Origin: Pontivivens insulae
GTDB taxonomy: Bacteria; Pseudomonadota; Alphaproteobacteria; Rhodobacterales; Rhodobacteraceae
Length of the DNA: 64,000 nt
Assembly (NCBI RefSeq): GCF_900302495.1
Contig: NZ_OMKW01000001.1
Coordinates: 124,001 to 188,000 of the forward strand
Direction: 5' to 3'
The position numbers were made by a program, and so were the translations under genes. This document shows positions 25,667 to 34,665 of this stretch, one piece after another (positions within the stretch are counted from its first letter, which is position 1; each line of letters starts with the position of its first letter). Under the pieces are notes generated by a model. It did no database searches. It was not told the DNA's origin and saw only the letters and a program-made list of their open reading frames with translations.

Positions 25667-27264
25667 GAGGTGACTTCCCCATAGCTCATCTGCTCCCGCA
25701 GGATCGAAATTGTGAGACTTACGATGAGGTAAGCCGCAAAGAAAATGATGAATGACAGCACGGTGTACTCGAATGCCCTCGGATAGCTCGGCGTGACCGG
25801 CATGACCGGGTTCACTGCACGCGCGAGGAAAATGGACCTGCGATCCGCCTCCCGCCGTGCGGCATCGACCCCCTCGAACGCCGCGAGCTGGAGGGCCCGC
25901 CGCGTTTCCAACTCCGCCTCAGCACGGCTGACCTCAGCACTGATGCGCGCAAGCGAGGCCGAGCCTTCCTGCGCATTCACGATCAGTCCGCGCTGCTCTG
26001 CAATGGCGTCACGCAGGCGCTCAATCTCTGCATCCAGTGTGCGCAACTGTGTCTGGTTCGGCCTTGGGTTTTCAAGCAGCGCAACCCGCGCAAGCTCACG
26101 CTCCTGCAACTGCGCCGTAAGGCTGCCAATCTGCCCCTGAATCAGCTCAATTTCTATATCGGTTGAAAAGATCCCGAGCTGTTCCTGAAGCGTCAGAACC
26201 TCCTCATAGGCGTCATCGAGCGCGGCCTCGGCTTCTTCGAGCACCTTCTGAGCATTGGCGACAGTGGATTGCTCGGTCCGATCAGACATCTCCTCAACAC
26301 GCCCTTCGGCCAGCTCAATCATTCGATTGTTGAGGGCAAGAGCCATGTCGGGGTCTGAGTCGATGACCTCCATCCGAATGATACCTTCCGCCAAGTCGAA
26401 ACCAATGAGGACCCGATCCTTGTAGAGTGCGTAGGCGTCATTCTCGCTGGCATCCGCGTCCAATCTTTGGATCGGATCGACCGTGACATCCTGATAGTGA
26501 GCAATCAGATCAAACTCACTATCAATGATCCGCATCGCCTCGCGCGAGGTCAGGAAATCCTGGATTGCGATCGCATCTGAAGAGGCGGCAACACTCGCCG
26601 CCTGTGCCGCAGCCGGATCGGCTGAGGCCGCGGCGGCCTGAATCTTGAAGTTTGACTTTGTCGAGTAAAAATCAGTCGCGTGGTTATAGTAGTAGTTGCC
26701 CACAAGAAATGTCGGCAGCACGACGAAAAACGCGAGCCGTAGCCACAGCAACAGAAAGCGGCTGCGGCGGCGCTGCACCAGTTCCCGCTGGATGGCCGCG
26801 ATTTCTTCCTCACGCGTGTCGAAGATACTTCCGCCCGGCGGTGGAGGCGGTTGATCATCCCCGACCTTTGCAACAGCGCCGCCGGCAATCGGTGTGGTTG
26901 CCGGAAGGCTTTCACCACTGCGGATTTCCTGCCGTGGTTCTTCGATTGTTGCTTCGGGCGCAGCTTCAGTCTGGGGGGGCGGCGTCTCAGCCGATGCGCC
27001 GTCAACGGCCTCTTCTGCGCGTTTCTCTCGCTTCACGCGCGCGGCGATGACATTCATGACGTCCTGACGGCGCTTGCCCGGCTTGATCTCGTCCGGTGGC
27101 GGCACGGCGCCATTCGTCGCGGAATGCTCCTCCCACGTTTCTGCTTCTTGCATAAGGCGACGCGCACGACGACGGGCACGGCGCGCAGCACGCTGTGCTT
27201 CTTTCTCATCAACGACCGGAGCAGGCCCCGGACCAGATTTTGCCTCATCTTCGGGCGTAGTCAT
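25663..27264 (-). CDS. kpsE: Capsule polysaccharide export inner-membrane protein (KpsE-like)
   Basis: 533 residues from the ATG at 27264 (AAGG site). The N-terminal cytoplasmic extension of roughly 160 residues is rich in Arg, Ala, Glu and Pro. A first membrane segment (FLLLWLRLAFFVVLPTFLVG) follows, then a periplasmic domain with a long coiled coil (VANAQKVLEEAEAALDDAYE onward), and a C-terminal membrane segment (VLSFIIFFAAYLIVSLTISI). This is the KpsE/BexC layout that bridges the KpsMT transporter to the outer-membrane exporter. The long basic N-terminal extension is unusual. It overlaps kpsT by 20 nt. Confidence 0.88.
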   Translation of the reverse strand: MTTPEDEAKSGPGPAPVVDEKEAQRAARRARRRARRLMQEAETWEEHSATNGAVPPPDEIKPGKRRQDVMNVIAARVKREKRAEEAVDGASAETPPPQTEAAPEATIEEPRQEIRSGESLPATTPIAGGAVAKVGDDQPPPPPGGSIFDTREEEIAAIQRELVQRRRSRFLLLWLRLAFFVVLPTFLVGNYYYNHATDFYSTKSNFKIQAAAASADPAAAQAASVAASSDAIAIQDFLTSREAMRIIDSEFDLIAHYQDVTVDPIQRLDADASENDAYALYKDRVLIGFDLAEGIIRMEVIDSDPDMALALNNRMIELAEGRVEEMSDRTEQSTVANAQKVLEEAEAALDDAYEEVLTLQEQLGIFSTDIEIELIQGQIGSLTAQLQERELARVALLENPRPNQTQLRTLDAEIERLRDAIAEQRGLIVNAQEGSASLARISAEVSRAEAELETRRALQLAAFEGVDAARREADRRSIFLARAVNPVMPVTPSYPRAFEYTVLSFIIFFAAYLIVSLTISILREQMSYGEVTS

Positions 27265-27901
27265 AATGTACCTTCGCTTCATCGAGCGTATCGAAGAAAT
27301 GCAATCTGCCATATCGCAGGATTGCGGCCCGCTGTGCAAACGCCTCAAGCGTCTTTGGCTGGTGCGACACAATCACCAACGTTGCATGTTCGAGCCGCTC
27401 ACGAAACACCTCACCGGCTTTTCGAACGAAATCCGCGTCCGCCATCGTGGGCATGCCTTCGTCGACCAAGTAAATATCGAAATCGAGACTTAGAAGGAGG
27501 GAGAGCGACAATCGCCCGGCCATACCGGAGGAATACGTATTAACCGGCTGATCGAAATACTCCTCAAGATCGCACATCCAGCGGCAGAAGGCTTCGACAT
27601 AGTCAGGATCGACGCCGTAGAAGTGGCCTGCGAAACGGGCATTCTCTGCCCCTGACAGCGCGGCGTTCACTACACCCATGAAACCCATTGGGAAGGAAAT
27701 ACGGCTGTGCCGGATGATCTCTCCCTCATCCGGCTTCAGGATGCCAGCCATCATCGAGATCAGCGTGGTCTTACCCGTACCGTTCGGCGCGAGGATGCCC
27801 AGTGATTGCCCGAGTTCAATCCGAAAGGTCGCATTGTCCAGGATGACCTTGCGCCGGGTGCCCGTCCAATAGGATTTACTGACGTTCTTGAACTCGATCA
27901 T
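27245..27901 (-). CDS. kpsT: Capsule polysaccharide ABC transporter ATPase (KpsT-like)
   Basis: 218 residues. Walker A is APNGTGKTT, the signature is the capsule-type YSSGMAGRLSLSLLLSLDFD, and Walker B is IYLVDEGMPTMAD; the H-loop follows in LVIVSHQPKTLEAF. It powers export of lipid-linked capsular polysaccharide. The matching permease (kpsM) is not next to it in this window, so it must lie elsewhere or be missing. The gene starts 17 nt after a perfect hairpin at 27919-27948. Confidence 0.92.
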   Translation of the reverse strand: MIEFKNVSKSYWTGTRRKVILDNATFRIELGQSLGILAPNGTGKTTLISMMAGILKPDEGEIIRHSRISFPMGFMGVVNAALSGAENARFAGHFYGVDPDYVEAFCRWMCDLEEYFDQPVNTYSSGMAGRLSLSLLLSLDFDIYLVDEGMPTMADADFVRKAGEVFRERLEHATLVIVSHQPKTLEAFAQRAAILRYGRLHFFDTLDEAKVHYDYARR

Positions 27902-27918
27902 GGACGCCCTCCGCCTCT

Positions 27919-27948
27919 GGTTCAGACCTGCATCTGCAGGTCTGAACC
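27919..27948 (-). terminator. Perfect 14-bp hairpin between nhaA and kpsT
   Basis: GGTTCAGACCTGCA, a 2-nt loop, and the exact reverse complement lie 16 nt after the nhaA stop and just before the kpsT start. No T-run follows on either strand, so it may be a factor-dependent terminator, an mRNA end or a protein-binding palindrome. Confidence 0.55.
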
Positions 27949-27964
27949 TAAGGTTAAGCCTCTA

Positions 27965-29224
27965 TCATTCCATCTTCTCGGTACGGAATATCTTGGCCGA
28001 GACGAAGGCCATGATCGCCGCTGCAAAACTCAGCAAGGCGCCAAGCTTAGCTGCGTCCTGGACGAGTTGTTCCGCGGCACTACCAGCCGGGAAGGCAACA
28101 GTTGCGATGAAGAGCGACACGGTGAAGCCGATGGCCGCCACACATCCCAACACGAACAGGTCGGATGTCTTCATGCCATCTGGCAGCCCAAGCCGCAGTC
28201 CCTTCGCCGCAATAACCCCCATAAGCAGGATACCGAACGGCTTGCCGATCAACAGACCTGCGAGCACAAGCCAGGTCGCATCACCAACCGAGCCGAGAAC
28301 CACGCCCGCGTTGGCCAGACCGAAGAGCAGCAGTACGACTTCAACAGGGCCTTTGATCGCATGCTCCATAGTGTTCAGCAGATCGTGCAAGTGCTTTTCG
28401 GCCTCTGCAAAAATGCCGAACGCGCGGTCTGCATGGGGGATCGTCGGTACGATGGGCAGCAGGCCCAGCGCAGGATGAACGCCCGCGCGCATGAATCCGT
28501 ACCAGCTCAGACAACCCGCAATAATGTAAGGCAGGCCGCCCAGCGCCTTGCGCACAGCAGTGGAGTTCGGGCGGTCCTGCTTGCCCCGATCAAGACGGCG
28601 CGGCAGCCAGTTGAAGAGCACGAAGACGCCGAGTGCTGCACCAAAGCTGAGCAGCAGCCAGATTGGTGCCAGTTCGCCAGTGGGGTAGAAAATCGCGAGA
28701 ATGATCAGGCCGATTGCATCGTCAGCAATCGCAAGCAGCAGCAAAAAACCAACAGCTGGGTGGCCTGCACCAAAGATCAGGCGTCCGATCAGATATGAAA
28801 ACGCGATATCCGTAGCAGTCGGGATAGCCCAACCGTTCGCCACGGCGTCATAGGTGTCTTTGCCGAGGATGAACGCGAGGCCCAGATACACGGCGATTGG
28901 ACCCAGCATGCCGCCAGAGGTAGCAATCAGCGGGGTCATCGCCTTCTTGCCTCGCAGGGAACCGTCTTTGAGTGCGATTGCTTCCCAGACTTCCTTACCC
29001 GCAATGGCAAAGAACAGCGCCATAAGCACGTCATTTACGAGGTAGTGGAACGTCAGTGTGCGGTGACCATCGTGATAGTGACCGATCGGAGCATGATCCC
29101 AGATCACATATTCGACGAAATGATGATAGCTGGAGAAATCCACATTCGCCCAGACCAGCGCGGTGAGCGCACCGATGATCAGGAGCAGAGAATACTCGCT
29201 CAATATGTTCCAAACACGATACAT
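27965..29224 (-). CDS. nhaA: Na+/H+ antiporter NhaA
   Basis: 419 residues with about twelve membrane segments. The conserved aspartate pair is in LLAIADDAIGLIILAIF, and the unwound segment motif is IPTATDIAFSYLIGRLIFGA. It exchanges internal sodium for protons, fitting a marine lifestyle. The ATG at 29224 with an AAGGGG site is preferred over an in-frame start at 29281. The gene appears to be transcribed on its own before the capsule genes. Confidence 0.96.
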   Translation of the reverse strand: MYRVWNILSEYSLLLIIGALTALVWANVDFSSYHHFVEYVIWDHAPIGHYHDGHRTLTFHYLVNDVLMALFFAIAGKEVWEAIALKDGSLRGKKAMTPLIATSGGMLGPIAVYLGLAFILGKDTYDAVANGWAIPTATDIAFSYLIGRLIFGAGHPAVGFLLLLAIADDAIGLIILAIFYPTGELAPIWLLLSFGAALGVFVLFNWLPRRLDRGKQDRPNSTAVRKALGGLPYIIAGCLSWYGFMRAGVHPALGLLPIVPTIPHADRAFGIFAEAEKHLHDLLNTMEHAIKGPVEVVLLLFGLANAGVVLGSVGDATWLVLAGLLIGKPFGILLMGVIAAKGLRLGLPDGMKTSDLFVLGCVAAIGFTVSLFIATVAFPAGSAAEQLVQDAAKLGALLSFAAAIMAFVSAKIFRTEKME

Positions 29225-29334
29225 TCCCAGTCCCCTTCGGTATCCCCGCGCGTTAACACCGTCTAACAAGCAGATTGGCATTCCGCAATTCTTCCGACCG
29301 GTGCGCTAGTGCGAAAGAGCGCTATATCAAGCCT

Positions 29335-29949
29335 ATGTGTGACAACTTGATCCCGAACCTGCCCAAATCCGCGGCAAACGCGCCACCGATTGCACACGAG
29401 CTGTCGCAATGCCGCCGATGCGCAGGGGAGTTTGGCTTCACACCACGCCCCATTGTCCGGCTTTGCGCCTCTGCCCCGATCCTGATCATCAGTCAGGCTC
29501 CTGGTGCACGTGCGCACCGCTCTGGCATACCGTTCGACGACCCAAGCGGTGTACGGCTGAGGGATTGGATGGGATTGAGGGCCGACCGGTTCTTCGCGCC
29601 CGGGACCTTGAGCATCGCACCAATGGGATTTTGCTTCCCCGGAAATGACGCCAATGGTGGCGACCTGCGCCCACCCCGGCGGTGTCACGAAATCTGGCAT
29701 GGCAAGGTTTTAGAGGAACTATCTGGCGTCCTTTTGACACTCGTTATCGGCGCTATGGCTCAATCCCATATTCTCGGGCGCTCGGACCCGATGACAACAA
29801 TTGTCCGAGACTGGCAGACATACGCCCCTACCCTTTTCCCGCTCCCTCACCCAAGTTGGCGAAACAGTGCGTGGCTCAAGCGCAATCCGTGGTTTGAGGC
29901 TGAAACGATACCGGCCTTGAGGGCCCGAGTGTCGGAGGTCTTAAATTGA
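29335..29949 (+). CDS. Uracil-DNA glycosylase-fold protein, copy 1
   Basis: 204 residues. The order of motifs fits a UDG-superfamily fold: an N-terminal CxxC (SQCRRCAGEF), the loop ILIISQAPGARAHRSGIPFD, the FCFPG segment, and the C-terminal LPHPSWRNSAWLKRNPWFE that resembles the HPS loop of family 4/5 enzymes. An adjacent gene encodes a paralogue. The ATG at 29335 is preferred. Only one CxxC is seen, so a full Fe-S site is not obvious. Copy 1 has lost part of the segment between the FCFPG and HPS regions relative to copy 2 (CHEIWHGKVLEELSGV). Confidence 0.8.
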   Translation: MCDNLIPNLPKSAANAPPIAHELSQCRRCAGEFGFTPRPIVRLCASAPILIISQAPGARAHRSGIPFDDPSGVRLRDWMGLRADRFFAPGTLSIAPMGFCFPGNDANGGDLRPPRRCHEIWHGKVLEELSGVLLTLVIGAMAQSHILGRSDPMTTIVRDWQTYAPTLFPLPHPSWRNSAWLKRNPWFEAETIPALRARVSEVLN

Positions 29950-30539
29950 AAGCGCTGATCGAGCAGATCGAAGGGTGCCGCATCTGCGCAGATCGTTTCG
30001 CGGCAACGCACACGACCCATACCCCCCGACCCGTGGTCTGGCTGTCAGACACGGCCCCCATTCTGATTTCCGGCCAGGCACCCGGTGCGCGCGTCCACGC
30101 ATCCGGCATCCCCTTCGACGACCCTTCCGGAGATCGGCTGCGCGATTGGCTGGGCGTGGATAGGGCCGCTTTCTATGATCGGAACCTCTTTGCCATTCAG
30201 CCGATGGCGTTCTGCTTTCCGGGATACAATGCGGCGGGGTCCGATTTGCCCCCTCCGCCCATTTGCGCCCACACATGGGCCAAATCCGCGAACGAAGCCA
30301 TGCCGCAGATCAAGCTGAAGATTTTGGTCGGTGGCTACGCCATCAAATGGCACTTGGACACGAAGGCCCCCGTTACCCAAATTGTCGCCGATTGGCGCAA
30401 TCATCCTGAGGGCACGTTTGCTCTGCCACATCCTAGCTGGCGCAACACCGCCTGGCTCAAGCGGAATCCGTGGTTTGAACAGGACGTTCTGCCGCGCCTT
30501 CGCACAGCAGTCGCACTTGCTCTCGGTCGTCTGGAATGA
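29946..30539 (+). CDS. Uracil-DNA glycosylase-fold protein, copy 2
   Basis: 197 residues starting at TTG, overlapping copy 1 by 4 nt. It repeats the same motif order: EGCRICADRF, ILISGQAPGARVHASGIPFD, FCFPGYNAAGSDLPPPPICA, LVGGYAIKWHLD and ALPHPSWRNTAWLKRNPWFE. The PPPPICAHTW segment is better preserved than in copy 1. The two genes arose by tandem duplication and have diverged. Members of this branch are usually annotated as uracil-DNA glycosylase family; activity has to be inferred. Confidence 0.85.
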   Translation: MKALIEQIEGCRICADRFAATHTTHTPRPVVWLSDTAPILISGQAPGARVHASGIPFDDPSGDRLRDWLGVDRAAFYDRNLFAIQPMAFCFPGYNAAGSDLPPPPICAHTWAKSANEAMPQIKLKILVGGYAIKWHLDTKAPVTQIVADWRNHPEGTFALPHPSWRNTAWLKRNPWFEQDVLPRLRTAVALALGRLE

Positions 30540-30552
30540 CAATGAGCGGCAC

Positions 30553-31332
30553 ATGACAGAAGAGACGACCCCACTCGACAGCGCACACCTTGCGGCAGAA
30601 GCGGATGAGGCCCAGCGCCCAGCCTTCTATGACCGGCTGCTCGAAAGCGAATTGCATATCGTGCTGGAAGAAGAATCCGATGGCACATCAATCAAACCTC
30701 TTGTTCTTGAGACGTCAGACGGCGCGATGATCCTCGCCTTTGACCGCGACCACCGCCTCGCCGCATTCATGGGGAACGCGGCGGAGGTCGCTGTTCTTTC
30801 AGGTCGCAAGCTCATCGGCATGTTGGAAGGGCAGTCTCTTGCCATTGCCCTCAATCTCGGCGGGCATGCCTCTGAGACGATCCTGCCGGCAGATGCCGTC
30901 AGCTGGGCAGCCTCCCTTGGCAACAAAGCCGCCGAGATTCGCGAAAGCTCTATACGGGAGGTGCGGCGCCCCGTCCTGCCCGAGCCGCTGGTTGCCGCAC
31001 TATCTGCGAAACTGCCCACTCTGGAAGGGATGGGTCAGCAGGTCTGGCTGGTCGGAACACGCTACCGTGACGGCACGAATGGCACCCTGTTGGCCGTGAC
31101 CGATGTCGTGTCCGGTGCTGAAGCCGCAATCACACAGGCAATAAATGAAGCGTTGAACCTATCCGGCCTCGACGCCGCGACGCTCGACATTGCGTTCTTT
31201 GCTGGGGATGCTCCGATCATGGCACGGATCGCGCAACATGGGCTGGGCTTTGACCTGCCACAGCCCAGGCGCGAGGTGCGCGAGGTAGCGGCCCCCGGCT
31301 CAGACCCGGAAAAGCCGCCGATCCTGCGCTGA
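30553..31332 (+). CDS. SseB-domain protein
   Basis: 259 residues from the ATG at 30553; the frame is open far upstream, but that part overlaps the glycosylase gene out of frame. An SseB N-terminal domain is suggested by LDSAHLAAEADEAQRPAFYD, then ELHIVLEEE and ILAFDRDHRLAAFMG. The C-terminal half (from about residue 145) resembles the SseB C-terminal domain. It is cytoplasmic by composition. Function in non-pathogens is unknown. It abuts the ubiG stop with no spacer. Confidence 0.8.
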   Translation: MTEETTPLDSAHLAAEADEAQRPAFYDRLLESELHIVLEEESDGTSIKPLVLETSDGAMILAFDRDHRLAAFMGNAAEVAVLSGRKLIGMLEGQSLAIALNLGGHASETILPADAVSWAASLGNKAAEIRESSIREVRRPVLPEPLVAALSAKLPTLEGMGQQVWLVGTRYRDGTNGTLLAVTDVVSGAEAAITQAINEALNLSGLDAATLDIAFFAGDAPIMARIAQHGLGFDLPQPRREVREVAAPGSDPEKPPILR

Positions 31333-32076
31333 TCATCGGGGCTTGATGCTTGACGTCACATAGTTGACGGAAAGGTCACGATCGCTCAGCGACCAGTCCC
31401 ATTTCGCGAAGTTGAAGGTAAAGCCTGTTCGATCGACCGGGTTCAGACCAGCCCCTTCGATCAGCGCGAACAACTCGTCCGGCGTGATGAACTTGGAATG
31501 CTCGTGCGTCCCCTTCGGCAGCCAACGCATCACGTATTCCGCCCCGATGATCGCAAAGAGGAAGCTCTTTGGATTTCGATTGAGGGTTGAGCAAATCATC
31601 AACCCTCCGGGCTTCAGCAATTCCTGACAAGCCCGCAGGTAGAGCGCAGGATCAGCGACATGCTCAACAACCTCCATGTTCAGCACGACGTCAAACTGCT
31701 CTCCGGCTTCGGCCAGGGCCTCTGCGGTTGTGTGGCGATAGTCGATTTGAAGGCCGGACTGCTCCGCATGGACCCGCGCCACAGGAATGTTCCGCTCGGC
31801 CGCGTCCGCACCGACAACATCGGCGCCGAGCCGCGCCATCGGTTCGCTCAGCAAGCCACCGCCACAGCCAATATCGAGCAGGCGTAAGCCCTCAAATGGC
31901 CTTTCCGCTGTCAAGTCTCGCCCGAACTCCGCCGCGATCTGCTGCGTGATATATTCAAGCCGCGTGGGATTGAGCATGTGCAGGGGTTTAAATTTGCCAT
32001 TCTCGTCCCACCATTCCTCAGCCATGGCCTGGAACTTTTCAATCTCACCCGCTTCGACCGTCGTCTGCGCGTTCAT
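31333..32076 (-). CDS. ubiG: Ubiquinone biosynthesis O-methyltransferase UbiG
   Basis: 247-residue SAM-dependent methyltransferase for both O-methylations in ubiquinone synthesis. SAM-binding motif I is [19 protein letters not shown]; family motifs include [20 protein letters not shown] at the N terminus, [14 protein letters not shown], and [19 protein letters not shown]. The length is typical. Confidence 0.97.
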   Translation of the reverse strand: MNAQTTVEAGEIEKFQAMAEEWWDENGKFKPLHMLNPTRLEYITQQIAAEFGRDLTAERPFEGLRLLDIGCGGGLLSEPMARLGADVVGADAAERNIPVARVHAEQSGLQIDYRHTTAEALAEAGEQFDVVLNMEVVEHVADPALYLRACQELLKPGGLMICSTLNRNPKSFLFAIIGAEYVMRWLPKGTHEHSKFITPDELFALIEGAGLNPVDRTGFTFNFAKWDWSLSDRDLSVNYVTSSIKPR

Positions 32077-32136
32077 TTTGCCAACCTTTCGTCAGGGTGC
32101 ATTCACCTTCACTCTCACATAGGACATAGTGCGCGC

Positions 32137-33111
32137 ATGCGTGAACACGGAAGCACAGAATCCGCGCCTTATCGGCGCACGTTGTTCCCCCCGAGGGAGC
32201 CGTTTGGCCAGATGACGTTGCGGGTGCCCGGTGGCCATGCGCTCTATGTGGAACAATCCGGCCGCCCGGACGGCGTACCGGTTGTCGTGCTGCATGGTGG
32301 TCCGGGCGGTGGGTGCAGCCCAGCCATGCGCAGATTTTTCGATCCCCGCCACTACCGCGCTGTCCTCTTTGATCAACGTGGCTGCGGACGGTCCACACCC
32401 CATGCGTCCGTTGATGCGAATACGACATGGGATCTGATCGACGATATTGAGGCCATCCGCGAGCGTCTGGGGATAGAGAAATGGTACGTGTTCGGTGGCA
32501 GCTGGGGTGCAACCCTATCGCTACTCTACGCACAAACCCATCCAGAGCGTGTGTCCGGCCTCATCCTGCGCGGTGTCTTCCTGATGATGCGCGAAGAGCT
32601 TGACTGGTTCTACAATGGCGGCGTCGCGCGTTTCTGGCCCGAGGAGTGGGAAAGGTTCACCTCCCTCATCCCGGACGAGGAACGCGGCGACATGATCGCG
32701 GCCTATCACAGACGCCTCTTCGGAGAGGACCGCGCCGAGCAGGTTCGCTATGCGCGCGCCTGGGCCGCATGGGAAAGCAATCTTGCAGCGCTTGAAAATC
32801 ATGGACGCTCATCCGGTGGATCAGGCGAATATGCGCGCGCCTTCAGCCGTCTGGAAAATCACTACTTCACCCATCAGGGCTGGCTTCGGCAGAACAATCA
32901 GATCCTCGCGGATACGGATAGATTGGCCGGAATCCCCGGCTACATCGTACAGGGCCGCTATGACATGATCTGTCCCCCGGCAAGTGCCCATGCCCTGCAT
33001 CGCGCCTGGCCTGATAGCGAATTGCGGATGATCAGAACTGCGGGGCACGCCTTGTCAGAGCCGGGCATCGCATCCGAACTGGTATCCGTGATGGAAGAGT
33101 TGAAACGCTAG
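32137..33111 (+). CDS. pip: Prolyl aminopeptidase (proline iminopeptidase)
   Basis: 324-residue alpha/beta hydrolase of family S33 that removes N-terminal proline. The oxyanion segment is VVLHGGPGGGCSP, the nucleophile elbow is FGGSWGATLSLLYAQTHPE, the acid is in VQGRYDMICPP, and the catalytic His is in AGHALSEPG. The start at 32137 avoids a long unrelated upstream extension that overlaps ubiG. It is divergent from ubiG with a short intergenic region. Confidence 0.95.
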   Translation: MREHGSTESAPYRRTLFPPREPFGQMTLRVPGGHALYVEQSGRPDGVPVVVLHGGPGGGCSPAMRRFFDPRHYRAVLFDQRGCGRSTPHASVDANTTWDLIDDIEAIRERLGIEKWYVFGGSWGATLSLLYAQTHPERVSGLILRGVFLMMREELDWFYNGGVARFWPEEWERFTSLIPDEERGDMIAAYHRRLFGEDRAEQVRYARAWAAWESNLAALENHGRSSGGSGEYARAFSRLENHYFTHQGWLRQNNQILADTDRLAGIPGYIVQGRYDMICPPASAHALHRAWPDSELRMIRTAGHALSEPGIASELVSVMEELKR

Positions 33112-33190
33112 TCCATCACGACAGGTTGAATGGAACTTTACCGCTTCCAATGTGTTTAATGTCAGACGTACTTAACAGGAGTCATCAACG

Positions 33191-33844
33191 ATGATCACCC
33201 TTGCAAAAACCACCGGCGCACTTCTGATCGCTGGATTTACCCTTACCGCCTGTGCGGAAGGTGCATTGACCACCAGCCCGAATGCGAACCGCAACCAGGG
33301 CGCGCTGATCGGCGCAGCTGCCGGGGCCGCACTGGGCCAGCTTGCAGGTGGCGATACGGAGTCCACCGCAATTGGTGCCGCACTCGGCGCGGGCGCTGGT
33401 GCCCTCATCGGTTACAACCTTGATCAGCAGGAAGCAGAGCTTCGCCGCGATCTTGCAGGGTCTGGCGCCACAATCGAAAACACGGGCGACCGCCTCATCG
33501 TGAACCTGCCCAACGACGTGACCTTTGCGACGGGCAGCTCCACAGTGCAGCCAGGCTTCCGTAGCCAACTCGTGCAGCTGTCGCAGAGCCTGAACACCTA
33601 CGCGCAGTCGCGTGTTCAGATCACGGGCCATACCGACTCTGTCGGCGCGGCCGATTTCAACCAAGGTCTGTCCGAGGCGCGCGCATTGTCTGTTGCTCAG
33701 GTTCTGATTGGTCAGGGTGTTCCCTCCAGCCGCCTGAACATCACCGGCGCAGGTGAAACCCAGCCGATTGCCAGCAACGATACGGAAGCTGGTCGTGCAC
33801 AGAACCGTCGTGTTGAGGTCGTGATCATCCCGACGCAGCAATAA
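33191..33844 (+). CDS. OmpA-family lipoprotein with glycine zipper
   Basis: 217 residues. The lipobox LTAC follows a short signal (MITLAKTTGALLIAGFTLTAC). A glycine-zipper region lies at about residues 38-75 (GALIGAAAGAALGQLAGG and ALGAGAGALIGYN). The C-terminal OmpA peptidoglycan-binding domain has VQITGHTDSVGAADFNQGLS and GRAQNRRVEVVI. It anchors the outer membrane to peptidoglycan. An AGGAG site precedes the ATG, and a strong terminator follows at 33866-33900. Confidence 0.95.
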   Translation: MITLAKTTGALLIAGFTLTACAEGALTTSPNANRNQGALIGAAAGAALGQLAGGDTESTAIGAALGAGAGALIGYNLDQQEAELRRDLAGSGATIENTGDRLIVNLPNDVTFATGSSTVQPGFRSQLVQLSQSLNTYAQSRVQITGHTDSVGAADFNQGLSEARALSVAQVLIGQGVPSSRLNITGAGETQPIASNDTEAGRAQNRRVEVVIIPTQQ

Positions 33845-33865
33845 CGCGCTGACAACAAAGTAGTC

Positions 33866-33900
33866 AAAAGGCCCGCTCCTGGATATGGAGCGGGCCTTTT
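33866..33900 (+). terminator. Intrinsic terminator after the OmpA lipoprotein gene
   Basis: Stem GGCCCGCTCC / GGAGCGGGCC with a 7-nt loop, extended by an A-run on the left and TTTT on the right, 22 nt after the stop codon. The A/T-runs make it bidirectional, so it can also serve the pyrE side. Confidence 0.9.
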
Positions 33901-33910
33901 CGTTTCACTT

Positions 33911-33934
33911 CCTGAAAATATCCCCGCCGGAGGC
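33911..33934 (-). repeat. CCTCCGGCGGGGATATTT-type intergenic motif
   Basis: On the minus strand it reads GCCTCCGGCGGGGATATTTT, matching the copy at 9358 exactly for the first 20 nt. It lies 8 nt past the pyrE stop, so it is in the 3' untranslated region of pyrE. Confidence 0.65.
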
Positions 33935-33941
33935 AGCCCGA

Positions 33942-34637
33942 TCAGACAGAGGTTTCGGCCTTACCGCCATGCGCTGCCGACCATTCCAGCGGTGCGTTGA
34001 GGAACGCCTCGACTTCACCCAAGGTCGCTTCGTCGAAATGACCACCCGCACGTGCCTCTGCCAGAACATCCCACCAGGTCGCCAGCCAATGCAGCTCCAG
34101 CCCGTGGTCCCGCAGCTTCTCAGGCGCATCTTTGAAGATGTCATAATAAAAGACGACGACAGCGTGATCGCAGGACGCGCCCGCTGTGCGGATCGCTTCA
34201 GCAAACTTGACCTTGGAACCGCCATCCGTCGTCAGATCCTCGACCAAGAGCACACGCTGGCCCTCTTCGATCAGGCCCTCGATCTGCGCATCGCGCCCGA
34301 AGCCCTTTGGCTTTTTGCGGACATATTGCATCGGCAATGCCAGACGCTCCGCGATCCACGCAGAGAACGGAATGCCTGCTGTCTCTCCCCCGGCAACCGC
34401 GTCGAACGCCTCAAACCCGACATCGCGGGTCAGCTTCGCACAGGCGAAATCCATCAGGGCAGAGCGGATGCGCGGAAAGGAGATCAGCTTACGGCAATCT
34501 ATGTAAACCGGCGCAGCAATGCCGGAGGTAAAGATGTATGGCTCGTCCGCGCGAAAATTCACGGCGCCGATCTCCAGCAACATGCGTGCGGTCAAGCGGG
34601 CCATCTCGGCATCGGAGGGGTAGGTGTTGGCAAACAT
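33942..34637 (-). CDS. pyrE: Orotate phosphoribosyltransferase
   Basis: 231 residues. It joins orotate and PRPP to form OMP in pyrimidine synthesis. The PRPP-binding motif is [20 protein letters not shown]; other landmarks are [20 protein letters not shown] and [17 protein letters not shown]. The ATG at 34637 with an AGGA site is chosen over an in-frame start at 34730 that would overlap pyrC. It is 28 nt after pyrC and forms an operon with it. Confidence 0.97.
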   Translation of the reverse strand: MFANTYPSDAEMARLTARMLLEIGAVNFRADEPYIFTSGIAAPVYIDCRKLISFPRIRSALMDFACAKLTRDVGFEAFDAVAGGETAGIPFSAWIAERLALPMQYVRKKPKGFGRDAQIEGLIEEGQRVLLVEDLTTDGGSKVKFAEAIRTAGASCDHAVVVFYYDIFKDAPEKLRDHGLELHWLATWWDVLAEARAGGHFDEATLGEVEAFLNAPLEWSAAHGGKAETSV

Positions 34638-34665
34638 GAAAGTGGTCCTTTCAATGGGCGGATGC

